A DNA stretch of 64,000 nucleotides. It comes from CAVVUC01 sp963751395. GTDB taxonomy: Bacteria; Verrucomicrobiota; Verrucomicrobiia; Chthoniobacterales; Chthoniobacteraceae. A program made the translations under genes and the position numbers. The notes under the pieces are model-generated. The model searched no databases. It was not told the origin of the DNA and saw only the letters and a list, made by a program, of their open reading frames with translations. The stretch spans positions 1,885,155-1,949,154 of the forward strand of contig CAVVUC010000001.1 of assembly GCA_963751395.1 (NCBI GenBank), given 5' to 3'. Below, piece by piece: positions 44,612 to 52,939 of the stretch. How positions within the stretch are numbered: the first letter of the stretch is position 1; the number at the start of each line of letters is the position of its first letter.

Positions 44612-45305
44612 CGTCCTGCCCTCCCCGTCCGAGCTTGGTCTTCACGCTCGCGCTGATCGGAACCACCTTGTCTATGGCGAGGTTCTCATCCGGCGTGAAC
44701 AGCGTGTGCCGCGCCGTGTGGAATTCCTTGTTCGGCTTGAACACGGCCTTGGCACTCAGGGCTGCGGCCGCGTTGTAGCGTGCGAACAACTCCTGTAGTT
44801 CGCCAATCAGCGGTTCCACGCTCGCCTCGGGAATCAGGTCACCCTTGATCTTCAACTCGAAGCTCTGCTTGAAGAACTTCGCCCCCTCTTCCCCGGCCAC
44901 GCGCAGGATGGCTGCGTCATCGCTCGTGCCGCGATAGGAGTTGGAGAACCCGACGCGCACGACTTTCTCGCCGCTGCGGGCTTCCACCGAGGACGCCACG
45001 GCCATCTGGCCGCTGTAGTGGGCGAAGTAGAACTGCTTGGCGAGGATGATCAACTCACTCTTATCGAGTTCCAGAGCGCCTTCCAGAGCCTCGATCTGCG
45101 CGGCGCGTTCGAGGATTGCGCCGACCAGTGCGGCCACCTGACCGTCTGCATCGGGCAGGAGTGGATACGTCTTCACCACCTTGCCCGTGGCGGGCTTGGC
45201 GGCGATTCCGGCGAGGTTGAACTTCTTCAACCCGGCTGGTTGTGCTTTCGGTGCGGGCGCGGCTGGTGCTGCCGGCACTGCGGTTTCTGTCTTTGTCTTT
45301 TTCAT
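44604..45305 (-). CDS. Conserved-looking protein of unknown function, 233 residues
   Basis: An Ala/Pro-rich N-terminus (PAAPAAPAPKAQPAGLKKF) precedes a helical region (AALVGAILERAAQIEALEGA) and a mixed domain (KVVRVGFSNSYRGTSDDAAI, FFKQSFELKIKGDLIPE). No known motif recognised. Its overlap with DUF6573 and position in an operon with an AAA+ ATPase and a ligase-like enzyme suggest a shared process. Confidence 0.65.
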   Translation of the reverse strand: MKKTKTETAVPAAPAAPAPKAQPAGLKKFNLAGIAAKPATGKVVKTYPLLPDADGQVAALVGAILERAAQIEALEGALELDKSELIILAKQFYFAHYSGQMAVASSVEARSGEKVVRVGFSNSYRGTSDDAAILRVAGEEGAKFFKQSFELKIKGDLIPEASVEPLIGELQELFARYNAAAALSAKAVFKPNKEFHTARHTLFTPDENLAIDKVVPISASVKTKLGRGGQDDE

Positions 45306-45377
45306 TGGTTCCTTTCGGTTCTTTGTTGTTTCGCCGCGGCCATACGCAGACAGCGTATCTCTGCGGCAAAAAGGGGT

Positions 45378-46319
45378 TCAGTCATGGCTGTTAAATCCGA
45401 TGTGGCGGTGCTTACTGCCGTTCTTGCCGGAGTAATCGCTCTTGGCTTTGCGCACATGGGCAATCTCCTTCAACAGCATGGCGGCGGTCACTTTCCATCG
45501 GGCGGGGTTCTCGTCTGTGGAGCCGGCGTAGATCGAGTTCAGACAGACGGTCAGAATATCGCCTCCGCTAAGCCCTTTCGCTTCAATGGCAACGGCGGCA
45601 AGATCGGCCAGGACGCGATCAGGGTTGGGCAGGTGCATCGCGAACAACTCGCGACGCATGGCGGCATCGGGAAGTTTGAACCGGATGTGACGCTGAATGC
45701 GCCGGAGCAGCGCGGGGTCGTAATTCCTGAACAGGTTCGTTGTGACAATCACCACGCCGTCGAACCGGTCGAGCTCCTGCATCAGCACGTTGCGGTTTTG
45801 GTTGATCGACGTGGAGCAGCTTTCACCGCTCGGTACGCGGCGGGAGAGAAGCGAATCGGCCTCGTCAAAGAAAAGCACGGCACCGATTTCCTTCGCCTGC
45901 TTAAACGCGGCGGCGATGTGCTTGGCCGTGTCGCCGAGATACTTTGAAATCACGGCGCTGTAATCGACCTGATAGAGCGGCTTGCCCAACTGCAACGCCA
46001 CGCCGAGCGCGGCGCGGGTCTTGCCCGTTCCCGGCGGGCCGTAGAAGTTCAGGATGCATCGCCCTCGCTGCGGCTGGATTTGGCTGATGTTCCAAACGCT
46101 CTCCAACTGCTCGCGATGGCGGATTGAGCGCAGGCCCGCGAGGATGTCGGTTCGGACCTCCTCGTGAAGGATGAGGCGTTCGAGCGCATGATGCGGCTCC
46201 GGCTGGACAAGCACACCGAGGTCGGGCGCGGCGTTTCCATTTCCGCGGCGTCGCGGGTTTTGATTGTCTTCGATGACCGCCGCATCCGGCGGCAGCATGG
46301 TTTCAGTTTGGTCTGGCAT
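45378..46319 (-). CDS. AAA+ ATPase
   Basis: 313 residues from the ATG at 46319. Walker A NFYGPPGTGKT (about 91-101), Walker B AVLFFDEADSLLSRR (about 147-161), sensor 1 VVIVTTNLFRNYD and the arginine-finger region DPALLRRIQRHIRF. This is the classic FtsH/spastin-like AAA branch used for protein remodelling. The N-terminal 50 residues are acidic and probably flexible. It is in the leftward operon, 72 bp upstream of the 233-residue protein. The substrate is unknown. Confidence 0.82.
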   Translation of the reverse strand: MPDQTETMLPPDAAVIEDNQNPRRRGNGNAAPDLGVLVQPEPHHALERLILHEEVRTDILAGLRSIRHREQLESVWNISQIQPQRGRCILNFYGPPGTGKTRAALGVALQLGKPLYQVDYSAVISKYLGDTAKHIAAAFKQAKEIGAVLFFDEADSLLSRRVPSGESCSTSINQNRNVLMQELDRFDGVVIVTTNLFRNYDPALLRRIQRHIRFKLPDAAMRRELFAMHLPNPDRVLADLAAVAIEAKGLSGGDILTVCLNSIYAGSTDENPARWKVTAAMLLKEIAHVRKAKSDYSGKNGSKHRHIGFNSHD

Positions 46320-46324
46320 GGCGG

Positions 46325-46504
46325 TTAGGGTTGCTGAGTGGCTGGAACATTTCTGACCTCGACGATCTCGCGCTTGGATGAGTGCATCGTGTGAAAGGTG
46401 ACATCGGCGTAAACACACGGAGAGGACAGCCCGATCCACGCGTTGACCTCGGCTTCTCCGTCGCGATTCTTCTGCATCAGTTTTTTGTGTGTGATTGATT
46501 TCAT
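46325..46504 (-). CDS. Small protein of unknown function
   Basis: 59 residues from the ATG at 46504, ending 5 bp before the AAA+ start. The sequence (ITHKKLMQKNRDGEAEVNAW, YADVTFHTMHSSKREIVEV) has a beta-rich look. The tight spacing argues for a real operon member. Confidence 0.5.
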   Translation of the reverse strand: MKSITHKKLMQKNRDGEAEVNAWIGLSSPCVYADVTFHTMHSSKREIVEVRNVPATQQP

Positions 46505-46610
46505 GCTTCCTGCCTCTCGCAGTTCCGCGACTGAATCCATCCGATTTGATCGCCATATTTTTCACCATTTTTCGGGACGACCTTCGCTTGGCGCGAATGT
46601 TGAGGCGCGT

Positions 46611-46832
46611 TCACGGGTTGCATACAAGGATGAGCGCGGCACGGGGCGGCTGGTGAAAATCCTCGAAGCAAGATTCACCACCCTCAATCAGGCCGATCTC
46701 ATCGACCGGTTTGAGCGTCAGATTATAGGTGATGATCTGCTCGACCGGGTTGGCCGTGTCACGATCCCATGTGAGCACTTCCGCGTCATCGGGGAGGTTG
46801 GCCACTAACTGCTTGAGCTGTTGGATGTTCAT
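46611..46832 (-). CDS. Small acidic protein of unknown function
   Basis: 73 residues: MNIQQLKQLVANLPDDAEVL and EIGLIEGGESCFEDF. Similar short proteins occur in plasmids and phages. It heads the leftward operon and is divergent from the gene at 46838. Confidence 0.55.
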   Translation of the reverse strand: MNIQQLKQLVANLPDDAEVLTWDRDTANPVEQIITYNLTLKPVDEIGLIEGGESCFEDFHQPPRAALILVCNP

Positions 46833-46837
46833 GATGT

Positions 46838-47365
46838 TTGGGGCTCCATGTCATCCGGCACTTGACCCATGATGCGGGAAACAGCAGAAGATTTCGCATC
46901 AACAGCAATTACACTTGGCATACCGTCATAGAGGCCTCGTTCGCCAGACTCGATGACTTCCTGAAAGCCGGCACTTGGCTTGGTCGCGAGAACGAAGTCG
47001 TGAATCTTTATGCCCATCATTTCCTGCCGAACGAACTCCGACCGGATTCGGTGTTTCACTCGCTGGGTCAGATCGGAATCGAAGTGGCCGTCTTGCAAGT
47101 GACTGACAGTCGAAAGAAATATGTGCGAAAGGATTTGGTTCTTTGGAACGAGCCCTGGGCGAACCCATGGCATGAAAGCTGTCCCGCTCCAGCAGCGATC
47201 ATCGAATGGAAATGCCACGATCGCAGATTGTGTAGCGCAGACGTTGAGTGGCTCCGGCTGTTTACGGCACAATTTCCACAGACGATTGGATACTCGGCCT
47301 GCGCAATGCTTCGGGAAAACAGAGGCGTCTTCTACACCAAGGTCGAGGCCGGCGTTGTAAGCTGA
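46838..47365 (+). CDS. PD-(D/E)XK nuclease-like protein
   Basis: About 170 residues. The arrangement VRKDLVLWNEPW followed by AAIIEWKCHD gives the D…ExK pair of a PD-(D/E)XK fold, with an upstream Glu (GRENEVVNLYAHHFLP). Only TTG starts are available in frame (46838 or 46862), so the start is doubtful and the 5' end may be truncated. It lies beside the integrase. DNA cleavage is inferred from the motif only. Confidence 0.55.
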   Translation: MGLHVIRHLTHDAGNSRRFRINSNYTWHTVIEASFARLDDFLKAGTWLGRENEVVNLYAHHFLPNELRPDSVFHSLGQIGIEVAVLQVTDSRKKYVRKDLVLWNEPWANPWHESCPAPAAIIEWKCHDRRLCSADVEWLRLFTAQFPQTIGYSACAMLRENRGVFYTKVEAGVVS

Positions 47366-47370
47366 CGTCC

Positions 47371-47650
47371 TCACGATACGCCCTCCCAATCCAGCCACGT
47401 TTCCAGATCGGCCAGCGCCGCACGCACACAGCCGCCGCTGCCCACTGCGATCTACAGGGCCACGGGCTTTTGCGTTTTCCACCGGCGTATCAGAAACCCG
47501 GCGATTTCGTCGGTGGCCGGCGCTGCGAGTTTCACGGACTGGAACCTTGTCTGGAACCGCTCGGTGAGCAGGTCGAGTTGCAGGTTGCTCGTGCCGATGA
47601 ACGCCTTGCCCGGCGGCAGCTTGTCGAGGTATACATCTGCGCCTCATCTC
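47371..47650 (-). pseudogene. AAA+ ATPase C-terminal remnant with in-frame TAG
   Basis: Read leftward: DVYLDKLPPGKAFIGTSNLQ, LTERFQTRFQSVKLAAPATD, IAGFLIRRW, then a TAG, then IAVGSGGCVRAALADLETWL in the same frame. The TAG may replace a Gln codon. The 5' end, including both Walker motifs, is gone. It is a relic of a second ATPase at the integrase end of the element. Confidence 0.6.
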
Positions 47651-47722
47651 CAACGACTTACGTCGGGCACGAAGGGGCACATGACAAAATGCATGACAAG
47701 TTGACTTCCCGCGCCATGAAAC

Positions 47723-49033
47723 ATGAAAACGCGGAAACCGACACCTATCGTTGTCAGCAACGACCAGCACGAAATTAAAATCTACCCGAAGGAGAGCCGG
47801 GGCAGGCCCCTGCACCAGCTCTCTTATTACCGGGGCGGCAAACGGGAGCGGCGCAGCTTCGCCGACCTGAACGAGGCCAAGCGTGAGGCTCGTATCATCC
47901 TGGGCCAACTCGCGCGCGACAGCATCCAGGCCGAGAATCTCACGGCAGCGGAGATTGAGAGCTACACCATCGCACGCCGGATCCTCATGCCTCACAACAC
48001 GCCGGTGCATGTGGCGGCGGAAAACTACGCCGCTGCCTGCGAGCAGCTCCCCGTGAACGTGTCCATCCACGATGCCATTCGCTACTTCAATGAATTCAAC
48101 AAGGGCGTTGATCGCAAGCAAGTGATGGAGTTAGTCGATCCATACATCTCGGCCCTTCGGACGAGTGGCGTGACTGAAGCCTACATCAAGCTTGTCCGGC
48201 ATGATGTCAGTTTGTTCGGGCGGTTTACGACTGGCCGAATGCTGCCTGATTTGCGGGCGCGCGATCTTGATGAATTTCTCCAAGGGTTGTCACTCGCACC
48301 GGTTACGAAGAACAACACGCGAAGGCATCTGATTACGTTTGGCAAATGGGCCGCAAGGCGCGGCTTTCTGGCTGATGGCTGGCGGGAGTTTGAAAACGCT
48401 GGCGTCTATCAGGAGCCGGCGACCGAAGTGTCCATCTTCACGCCTGACGAAATGACCCGGATTCTTGCCGCCTCAAACCGCCATCTTGCGACACCTTTTC
48501 TGGCCCTCGGAGCTTTTGCCGGTCTGCGCTCCGCCGAGATCACGCGCCTGGACTGGAAGAACGTGAATTTTGAGCGCGGGTTCATCGAAGTTCGGGCCGA
48601 TATTGCCAAGACGCGCGCGAGAAGGCTTGTGCCGATCAGCGATAATCTCCGGGCATGGCTGAAGCCCTTCGCACTACTATGGGGGCCTGTGGTTCCGTAT
48701 CACGGTCACGGCCATGTTGGGGTCGTGTTGAGGATTGCCGTCCGCGCCGGGTTGAAATGGAAGAAGAATGGACTGCGGCATAGTTATGTTTCCTACCGGC
48801 TGGCACAGACAGGCGACCCGGCGAGAACCGCGCTGGAGGCCGGACACAACCAGAGCATCTTGTTTCGCCATTATCGCGAGCTGGTCACGCCGGAGATGGC
48901 CGACAAATGGTTTTCCATTATGCCGCCACTCGAAATGGAGCGCGGCATGGTTGGCATTGGTCGTCGCAATTGGCACCGTTACGCGCAGGAAACATTCGTC
49001 GCCCTGCCGAAACCCGAGAACGCGGTGGCGTAA
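47723..49033 (+). CDS. int: Tyrosine-type phage integrase
   Basis: 436 residues. N-terminal arm-binding-like domain with basic patches (RGGKRERRSFADLNEAKREA), a core-binding SAM-like domain (about 150-230) and the catalytic domain with GAFAGLRSAEITRLDW (Arg I), KKNGLRHSYVSYRL (HxxR), AGHNQ and the Tyr in LFRHYREL. It should integrate and, with an excisionase, excise the element. Expression is rightward, away from the small-protein operon. Confidence 0.88.
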   Translation: MKTRKPTPIVVSNDQHEIKIYPKESRGRPLHQLSYYRGGKRERRSFADLNEAKREARIILGQLARDSIQAENLTAAEIESYTIARRILMPHNTPVHVAAENYAAACEQLPVNVSIHDAIRYFNEFNKGVDRKQVMELVDPYISALRTSGVTEAYIKLVRHDVSLFGRFTTGRMLPDLRARDLDEFLQGLSLAPVTKNNTRRHLITFGKWAARRGFLADGWREFENAGVYQEPATEVSIFTPDEMTRILAASNRHLATPFLALGAFAGLRSAEITRLDWKNVNFERGFIEVRADIAKTRARRLVPISDNLRAWLKPFALLWGPVVPYHGHGHVGVVLRIAVRAGLKWKKNGLRHSYVSYRLAQTGDPARTALEAGHNQSILFRHYRELVTPEMADKWFSIMPPLEMERGMVGIGRRNWHRYAQETFVALPKPENAVA

Positions 49034-49055
49034 GCCACTTGGGGACAAGTCCGTT

Positions 49056-49067
49056 CGTTGCGCACCG
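49056..49067. promoter_or_regulatory. Palindrome variant CGTTGCGCACCG upstream of the HTH gene
   Basis: Variant of the CGTTGCGCAACG word seen at 58095-58108, 58969-58980 and 62054-62065. It lies 36 bp before the excisionase-like gene start. Possible operator for one of the element's HTH proteins. Confidence 0.45.
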
Positions 49068-49102
49068 AGAGGCAATGACGCGGCGAATTTGACACCGGGA
49101 GT

Positions 49103-49354
49103 GTGAGCACGAACAACGACACACGCACTCCTTCCATTCGTCCCGGCTGGGTCACGGAGACTCAGCTCGCGCAGCACTTGCAGATTTCCCGGCGGCATCT
49201 TCACAACCTGCGGCTTGCCGGGATGCCTCATATCTTGCTCGGCAGTTCCGTGAGATTTGATCTCTCGGAGGTCGAGTCATTCATCCGCTCCAACCGCCGC
49301 CTGTCGAGTCACGTTCAGCGCCAGCAGCGCCGGGCGGCACTTGCATTGAAGTAA
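49103..49354 (+). CDS. Excisionase-like HTH protein
   Basis: 83 residues from a GTG. The segment GWVTETQLAQHLQISRRHLH, LRLAGMPHILLGSSVRFDLS, EVESFI is the MerR/HTH_17-type fold of excisionases and small phage regulators. It sits 69 bp after the integrase in the same direction, the usual partner position. Confidence 0.8.
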   Translation: MSTNNDTRTPSIRPGWVTETQLAQHLQISRRHLHNLRLAGMPHILLGSSVRFDLSEVESFIRSNRRLSSHVQRQQRRAALALK

Positions 49355-49367
49355 GCAGAAAAATAAA

Positions 49368-49394
49368 GAGCCGGACGGTGTTAACGCCCGGCTC
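49368..49394. terminator. Stem-loop between HTH gene and primase leader
   Basis: GAGCCGG / CCGGCTC, 7 bp with a 13-nt loop, without a T-run. It could attenuate transcription into the primase or protect the mRNA end. Confidence 0.4.
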
Positions 49395-49402
49395 CGCTCA
49401 CT

Positions 49403-49453
49403 ATGAAAACGCTGATGACTGACTTGAACCCTCCAACCGGAGAATCCACATGA
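49403..49453 (+). CDS. 16-codon leader ORF coupled to the primase
   Basis: MKTLMTDLNPPTGEST ends with a TGA that overlaps the primase ATG (ATGA). It follows a stem-loop by 8 bp. The overlap suggests translational coupling; the peptide itself need not have a function. Confidence 0.4.
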   Translation: MKTLMTDLNPPTGEST

Positions 49454-51468
49454 GCGAGCATGTCAACTCCACGCCGGTCGAACGCATCCAGCGGCTGCTC
49501 GGCGATCAGGTCGTCGTCATCTGGATGGCGCGCGGAACGAAAGCGCCGAAGTTTCGCGGCTGGCAGAAAGTCACCATCGAGAAGATGCGCGACCGTGGCT
49601 ATCTCGCGAACCTGAACTCCGGTCACAACCTCGGGGTGCTGCTCGGCGCGCCATCAAGCGGGGTGTGCAGCATCGACATCGACGATGACGCAAGCCTCGA
49701 ACCGTTCCTCGCGCTCAACCCGCAGCTTCGCTCTACGCTGCACACACGCGGCAAACGCGGCGGCAATTTGTGGGTGAAGATTCGCGGGGATTATCCGGCT
49801 CCGGCAAAGATCGAGACGCGCGATGGAAAAGCCTGGGGCGAATGGCGCAGCACGGGCAATCAGACGGTGATCCACGGTTTGCATCCCGAGGGCATGGAGT
49901 ATCGCGCCGTCCATGAAGCCCCTGCCCTCGTGTTGACCTTTGGCGAGATTATCTGGCCGGATGATCTCGTGCTGCCGTGGCGTCCGCGCGCCACGGTTCC
50001 GCAGGAGGACAGCGCCGACGCCGATCTGCGCCGGCGCTTTGGCGACCCGTTGTACATGAGCCAGAGTCGTGACGGCGAGGCGTCGCGGGTGACCGGCATC
50101 AATGAGGCGTATTGAGCCGGGCTCTATTCCGTCGAGCACATCGCGCTCTATGAACCGGACGAGCGATCGTTCTTTCGTTTTCAGGCCGACACGGGGCTGT
50201 TTGTCACCGAGTCGGCGGATGCGATCAAGCAGGTCATCTCCAGCCGCCTGCTTGCCGTGTCCCGCGAAGCCGATCGCCTGAGAGTGCTGGAACGCTTCCG
50301 CACGGATCGCATGCTCAACTCGCTGGTATCGCAGCTTCGCGGCATCATCGAGCAGCGCCGGGCGTTTGTGGACCGTCCCCACGTCGTCCATCTCAGCAAC
50401 GGCGTCATCGTTTTCGACGACAACGGCGAAGCGCGCCTGGAGCCGTTCTCACCCAGGTTCCGCAGCCGCAATCGTTCGCCGGTTGCCTATGAGCCGGAAG
50501 CGGTCTGCCCGCGCTTTCTCAATGAACTGGTGCTGCCGGCCGTGCATCCGGAGGACGCGGTGCTGTTGCAGAAGATGGCGGGGCAATGCCTGCTCGGAGT
50601 AAACCTGATCCAGCGGCTGACGCTGCTCGATGGGGCGGAAAAGCGCGGCAAGACACAGTTCGTGAACATCGTTCAGAAGCTCGTCGGGCAGGAGAACGTG
50701 ACGCAGCTTCGCACGCAGCATCTTCTCGAACGCTTCGAGTTGTTCCGGTTCCTGCGCAAGACGCTCCTGGTCGGCATCGATGTGGACGAGGATTTCCTTT
50801 CCTCCAAGGGCGCGCCCGTGATCAAGGGACTGGTCGGCGGCGACTGGTTCGATGCCGAGCAGAAAGGCGGCTCGGGCTGTTTTCCGATGCAGGGGCGGTT
50901 CAACGCGTTCATCACGTCCAACTGCCGGCTGCGGGTGCGGTTGCAGGGCGACGTGGGCGCTTGGAGGCGGCGGTTGCTGATCGTGCGCTACGAAGCCCCG
51001 CCGCCCAGGAGACGCATTCTCGAATTCGCGGACGTGCTCGTTCGCGAGGAAGGCCCCGGCATCTTGAACTGGGCGCTGGAAGGTTTGTCGATGCTCCTGC
51101 GGGATGTCGCCGAGACCGGGGACATCAAACTTAGCGAGCGGCAGATGGGAGTGGTAGAGTCGTTGCTTGCCGAGAGCGACAGCCTGCGCGTGTTCCTGCG
51201 CGAGCGCGTCGAGCGCAGGGCGAACGGGGCGTTGACTGTCGGCGAGATGGTTGAGCGTTACGCGGAATTTTGCCCGGAGCGCGGCTGGGAGGCGTTGCCC
51301 GTCACCGTGATTCACCGCCAGCTCGAAAGCCTAATGCTGGAACTGTTCCAGGTCTGCCGATCCAACAGCGTCCAGCGCGAAGGCAAGTCGCAGAAGGGGT
51401 TTCGCGGCGTCGCATTCAAGGGCGAAGCAGCCGCCGAAGCAGAAGAAGAACCGGAGAACCTGTTTTGA
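49450..51468 (+). pseudogene. Bifunctional primase-polymerase / SF3-type helicase with in-frame TGA
   Basis: One frame of 673 codons is broken by a TGA at 50113-50115, between INEAY and AGLYSVEHIALYEP; homologous proteins have Trp-like context there, so TGG to TGA is likely. The first part is a PrimPol domain (KAPKFRGWQKVT, GVLLGAPSSGVCSIDIDDD, WGEWRSTGNQTVIHG). The second part is a D5/P4-type ATPase with Walker A LLDGAEKRGKTQ and Walker B TLLVGIDVDEDF. Together they would prime and unwind DNA for element replication. If the stop is real, a restart at 50257 or readthrough would be needed. Confidence 0.78.
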
Positions 51469-52073
51469 GCCTCGACCCCGCCAAACTCGAAAACGTGCGC
51501 AATCAAGGCGGCAAGATCACCGCCCGCTGCCCCGCCTGCGCTGAGGCAGGCATGGACGAAAAGGGCGAGCACCTGTTCATTTGCGCCGATGGCCGGTTCG
51601 GGTGCGTCGTTCATCCAGGAGACGCGGGCAAGCCACACCGGAAGCGAATCGCGGCCCTCGCAGGCGAGAAGTCGGGTATCGCCCACGTCATCAAGGTGAA
51701 TCTGCCGCTGCCGAGTCCCAACGCCGCCCCAGTGCCGGTGAGGCAGGGCTCGACTGTTAAACAACCCGCAAGCAAGTCTGCGCGCGATCTGCCCGACCTG
51801 TCCCCGGTGTATCACTGCCTGCTCTACGATCACCCGACGTTCCGGGAGCCGGTGAAAGGCGAGTTGATCCTCGGGATTTATCGCGAGGAAGACGGCGCGC
51901 CTTGCCCGATCCTGCTCTGGGTCGATCCGCATGTGGACCTGTTCTGGGACGTGGGGCTGCGCCGGCATGTGAAGCCGCCCCGTTACTACATCCAGATCAA
52001 GTGCCAACCGCAGATTGATCCGGTCACGGGCCATCCGGTGATCGAGGGGGCGGTGAACGCGCCCGACGCTTGA
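51465..52073 (+). CDS. Zinc-ribbon (primase-like) protein
   Basis: 202 residues from a TTG that overlaps the helicase stop (TTGA). The N-terminal motif ITARCPACAEAG … FICADGRFGCVVHPGD is a CHC2-like zinc ribbon as in DnaG N-termini. The C-terminal half (LLYDHPTFREPVKGELILGI, WVDPHVDLFWDVGLRRH) is unrecognised. The overlap and order indicate that it works with the primase-helicase. Confidence 0.62.
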   Translation: MSLDPAKLENVRNQGGKITARCPACAEAGMDEKGEHLFICADGRFGCVVHPGDAGKPHRKRIAALAGEKSGIAHVIKVNLPLPSPNAAPVPVRQGSTVKQPASKSARDLPDLSPVYHCLLYDHPTFREPVKGELILGIYREEDGAPCPILLWVDPHVDLFWDVGLRRHVKPPRYYIQIKCQPQIDPVTGHPVIEGAVNAPDA

Positions 52074-52214
52074 TGCAAAAAGGTGGGCAGCGTTAGCAGG
52101 AAATCGGCTTCCCGCCCACAGCGCCCTTATCACCACACCAGCCGCGGCTGCCGACTCTTATGAGAGTTGCCAACTCGCGAGGGTTTCCAGGCTGATAAAC
52201 CACCGCCGAGGTTC

Positions 52215-52243
52215 GCCTCATCTTTCGCGCCAACGCGGGCTGC
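52215..52243 (+). repeat. Cargo-flanking repeat, copy 1
   Basis: GCCTCATCTTTCGCGCCAAC followed by GCGGGCTGC. CGCG-CCAA-CGCG forms a small hairpin. It is the left boundary of the first cargo gene. Confidence 0.65.
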
Positions 52244-52261
52244 TTTCAGACTCGAAAGGCT

Positions 52262-52813
52262 TTAAGCAAGAGCCGCAATGAGCGGCTTCCAGTTGTTCAG
52301 GTATGGAGTCAAGTCGCGTGCTGTGTCCTCGTAGGAGCCGTCGGCGATGCTGAGTTGCTCTTGCTGTTTGAGTCCCCGCGCCTCCCAACACCGCTGTTTC
52401 TTCGTCACCCAGACGTAGCTCTGGATCATTGCCTTTCCGGAGCCGTGGACCCTGCGAAGCATCGCAAGCATCGTTGCCGGTGGCAGGATCACATAATCGA
52501 GTTCCGTGTGATTCAAGCGGTGCAACGCGAACACCCAAAGATCAGCCGGCGATTGCGCCATCTTTTCTGCGTTCAGCGCAAACCATCCACACGCTTTGAT
52601 GCCAGGCTGAAACGCGTCCTTCATGTGCGTTGGAAGGAAGTCCTTCGAGAACTTGACCTGCAGGGCCACGGTCTTTTTGCGGCTCTCGTTCGTGACCAAC
52701 AGATCCGTGCCTGTATCCCTGGATGGTATCCAGATGAGGTAATCCGGAAACTTGCTCTCGATGTAGGAGCCAACCAGAAATTCGCCTGCATGCACGGTGA
52801 AGATGGGCTTCAT
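52262..52813 (-). CDS. PD-(D/E)XK-like nuclease, cargo gene 1
   Basis: 183 residues from the ATG at 52813. IFTVHAGEFLVGSYIESKFP is followed by TGTDLLVTNE (Asp) and TVALQVKFSKD (QxK), the core of a Holliday-resolvase/Mrr-like restriction-endonuclease fold. The C-terminal half is unrecognised (WVFALHRLNHTELDYVILPP). It lies alone between two copies of the cargo-flanking repeat, opposite to the replication genes. Possible defence or nuclease cargo. Confidence 0.65.
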   Translation of the reverse strand: MKPIFTVHAGEFLVGSYIESKFPDYLIWIPSRDTGTDLLVTNESRKKTVALQVKFSKDFLPTHMKDAFQPGIKACGWFALNAEKMAQSPADLWVFALHRLNHTELDYVILPPATMLAMLRRVHGSGKAMIQSYVWVTKKQRCWEARGLKQQEQLSIADGSYEDTARDLTPYLNNWKPLIAALA

Positions 52814-52865
52814 AAGTTCGCAGACTACACCCCAGAGGCCGCCAGACAACTTTGAAGAGTCCTTC

Positions 52866-52908
52866 GCCTCAACTTCCGCGCCAACCGCGGCTGCCCCGTG
52901 CGAATGTG
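52866..52908 (+). repeat. Cargo-flanking repeat, copy 2
   Basis: GCCTCAACTTCCGCGCCAAC, then CGCGGCTGCCCCGTGCGAATGTG. CCGCG-CCAAC-CGCGG forms a perfect 5-bp hairpin. It separates cargo genes 1 and 2. Confidence 0.75.
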
Positions 52909-52939
52909 GGGTGGGACTAAGTCACTCGTTATTTGAGTT

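Noticed and set aside
50113..50115. TGA recoded as Trp or selenocysteine
   Set aside because: No selenocysteine hairpin is evident, and the neighbouring genes use TGA normally as stop. A point mutation or read error is simpler.
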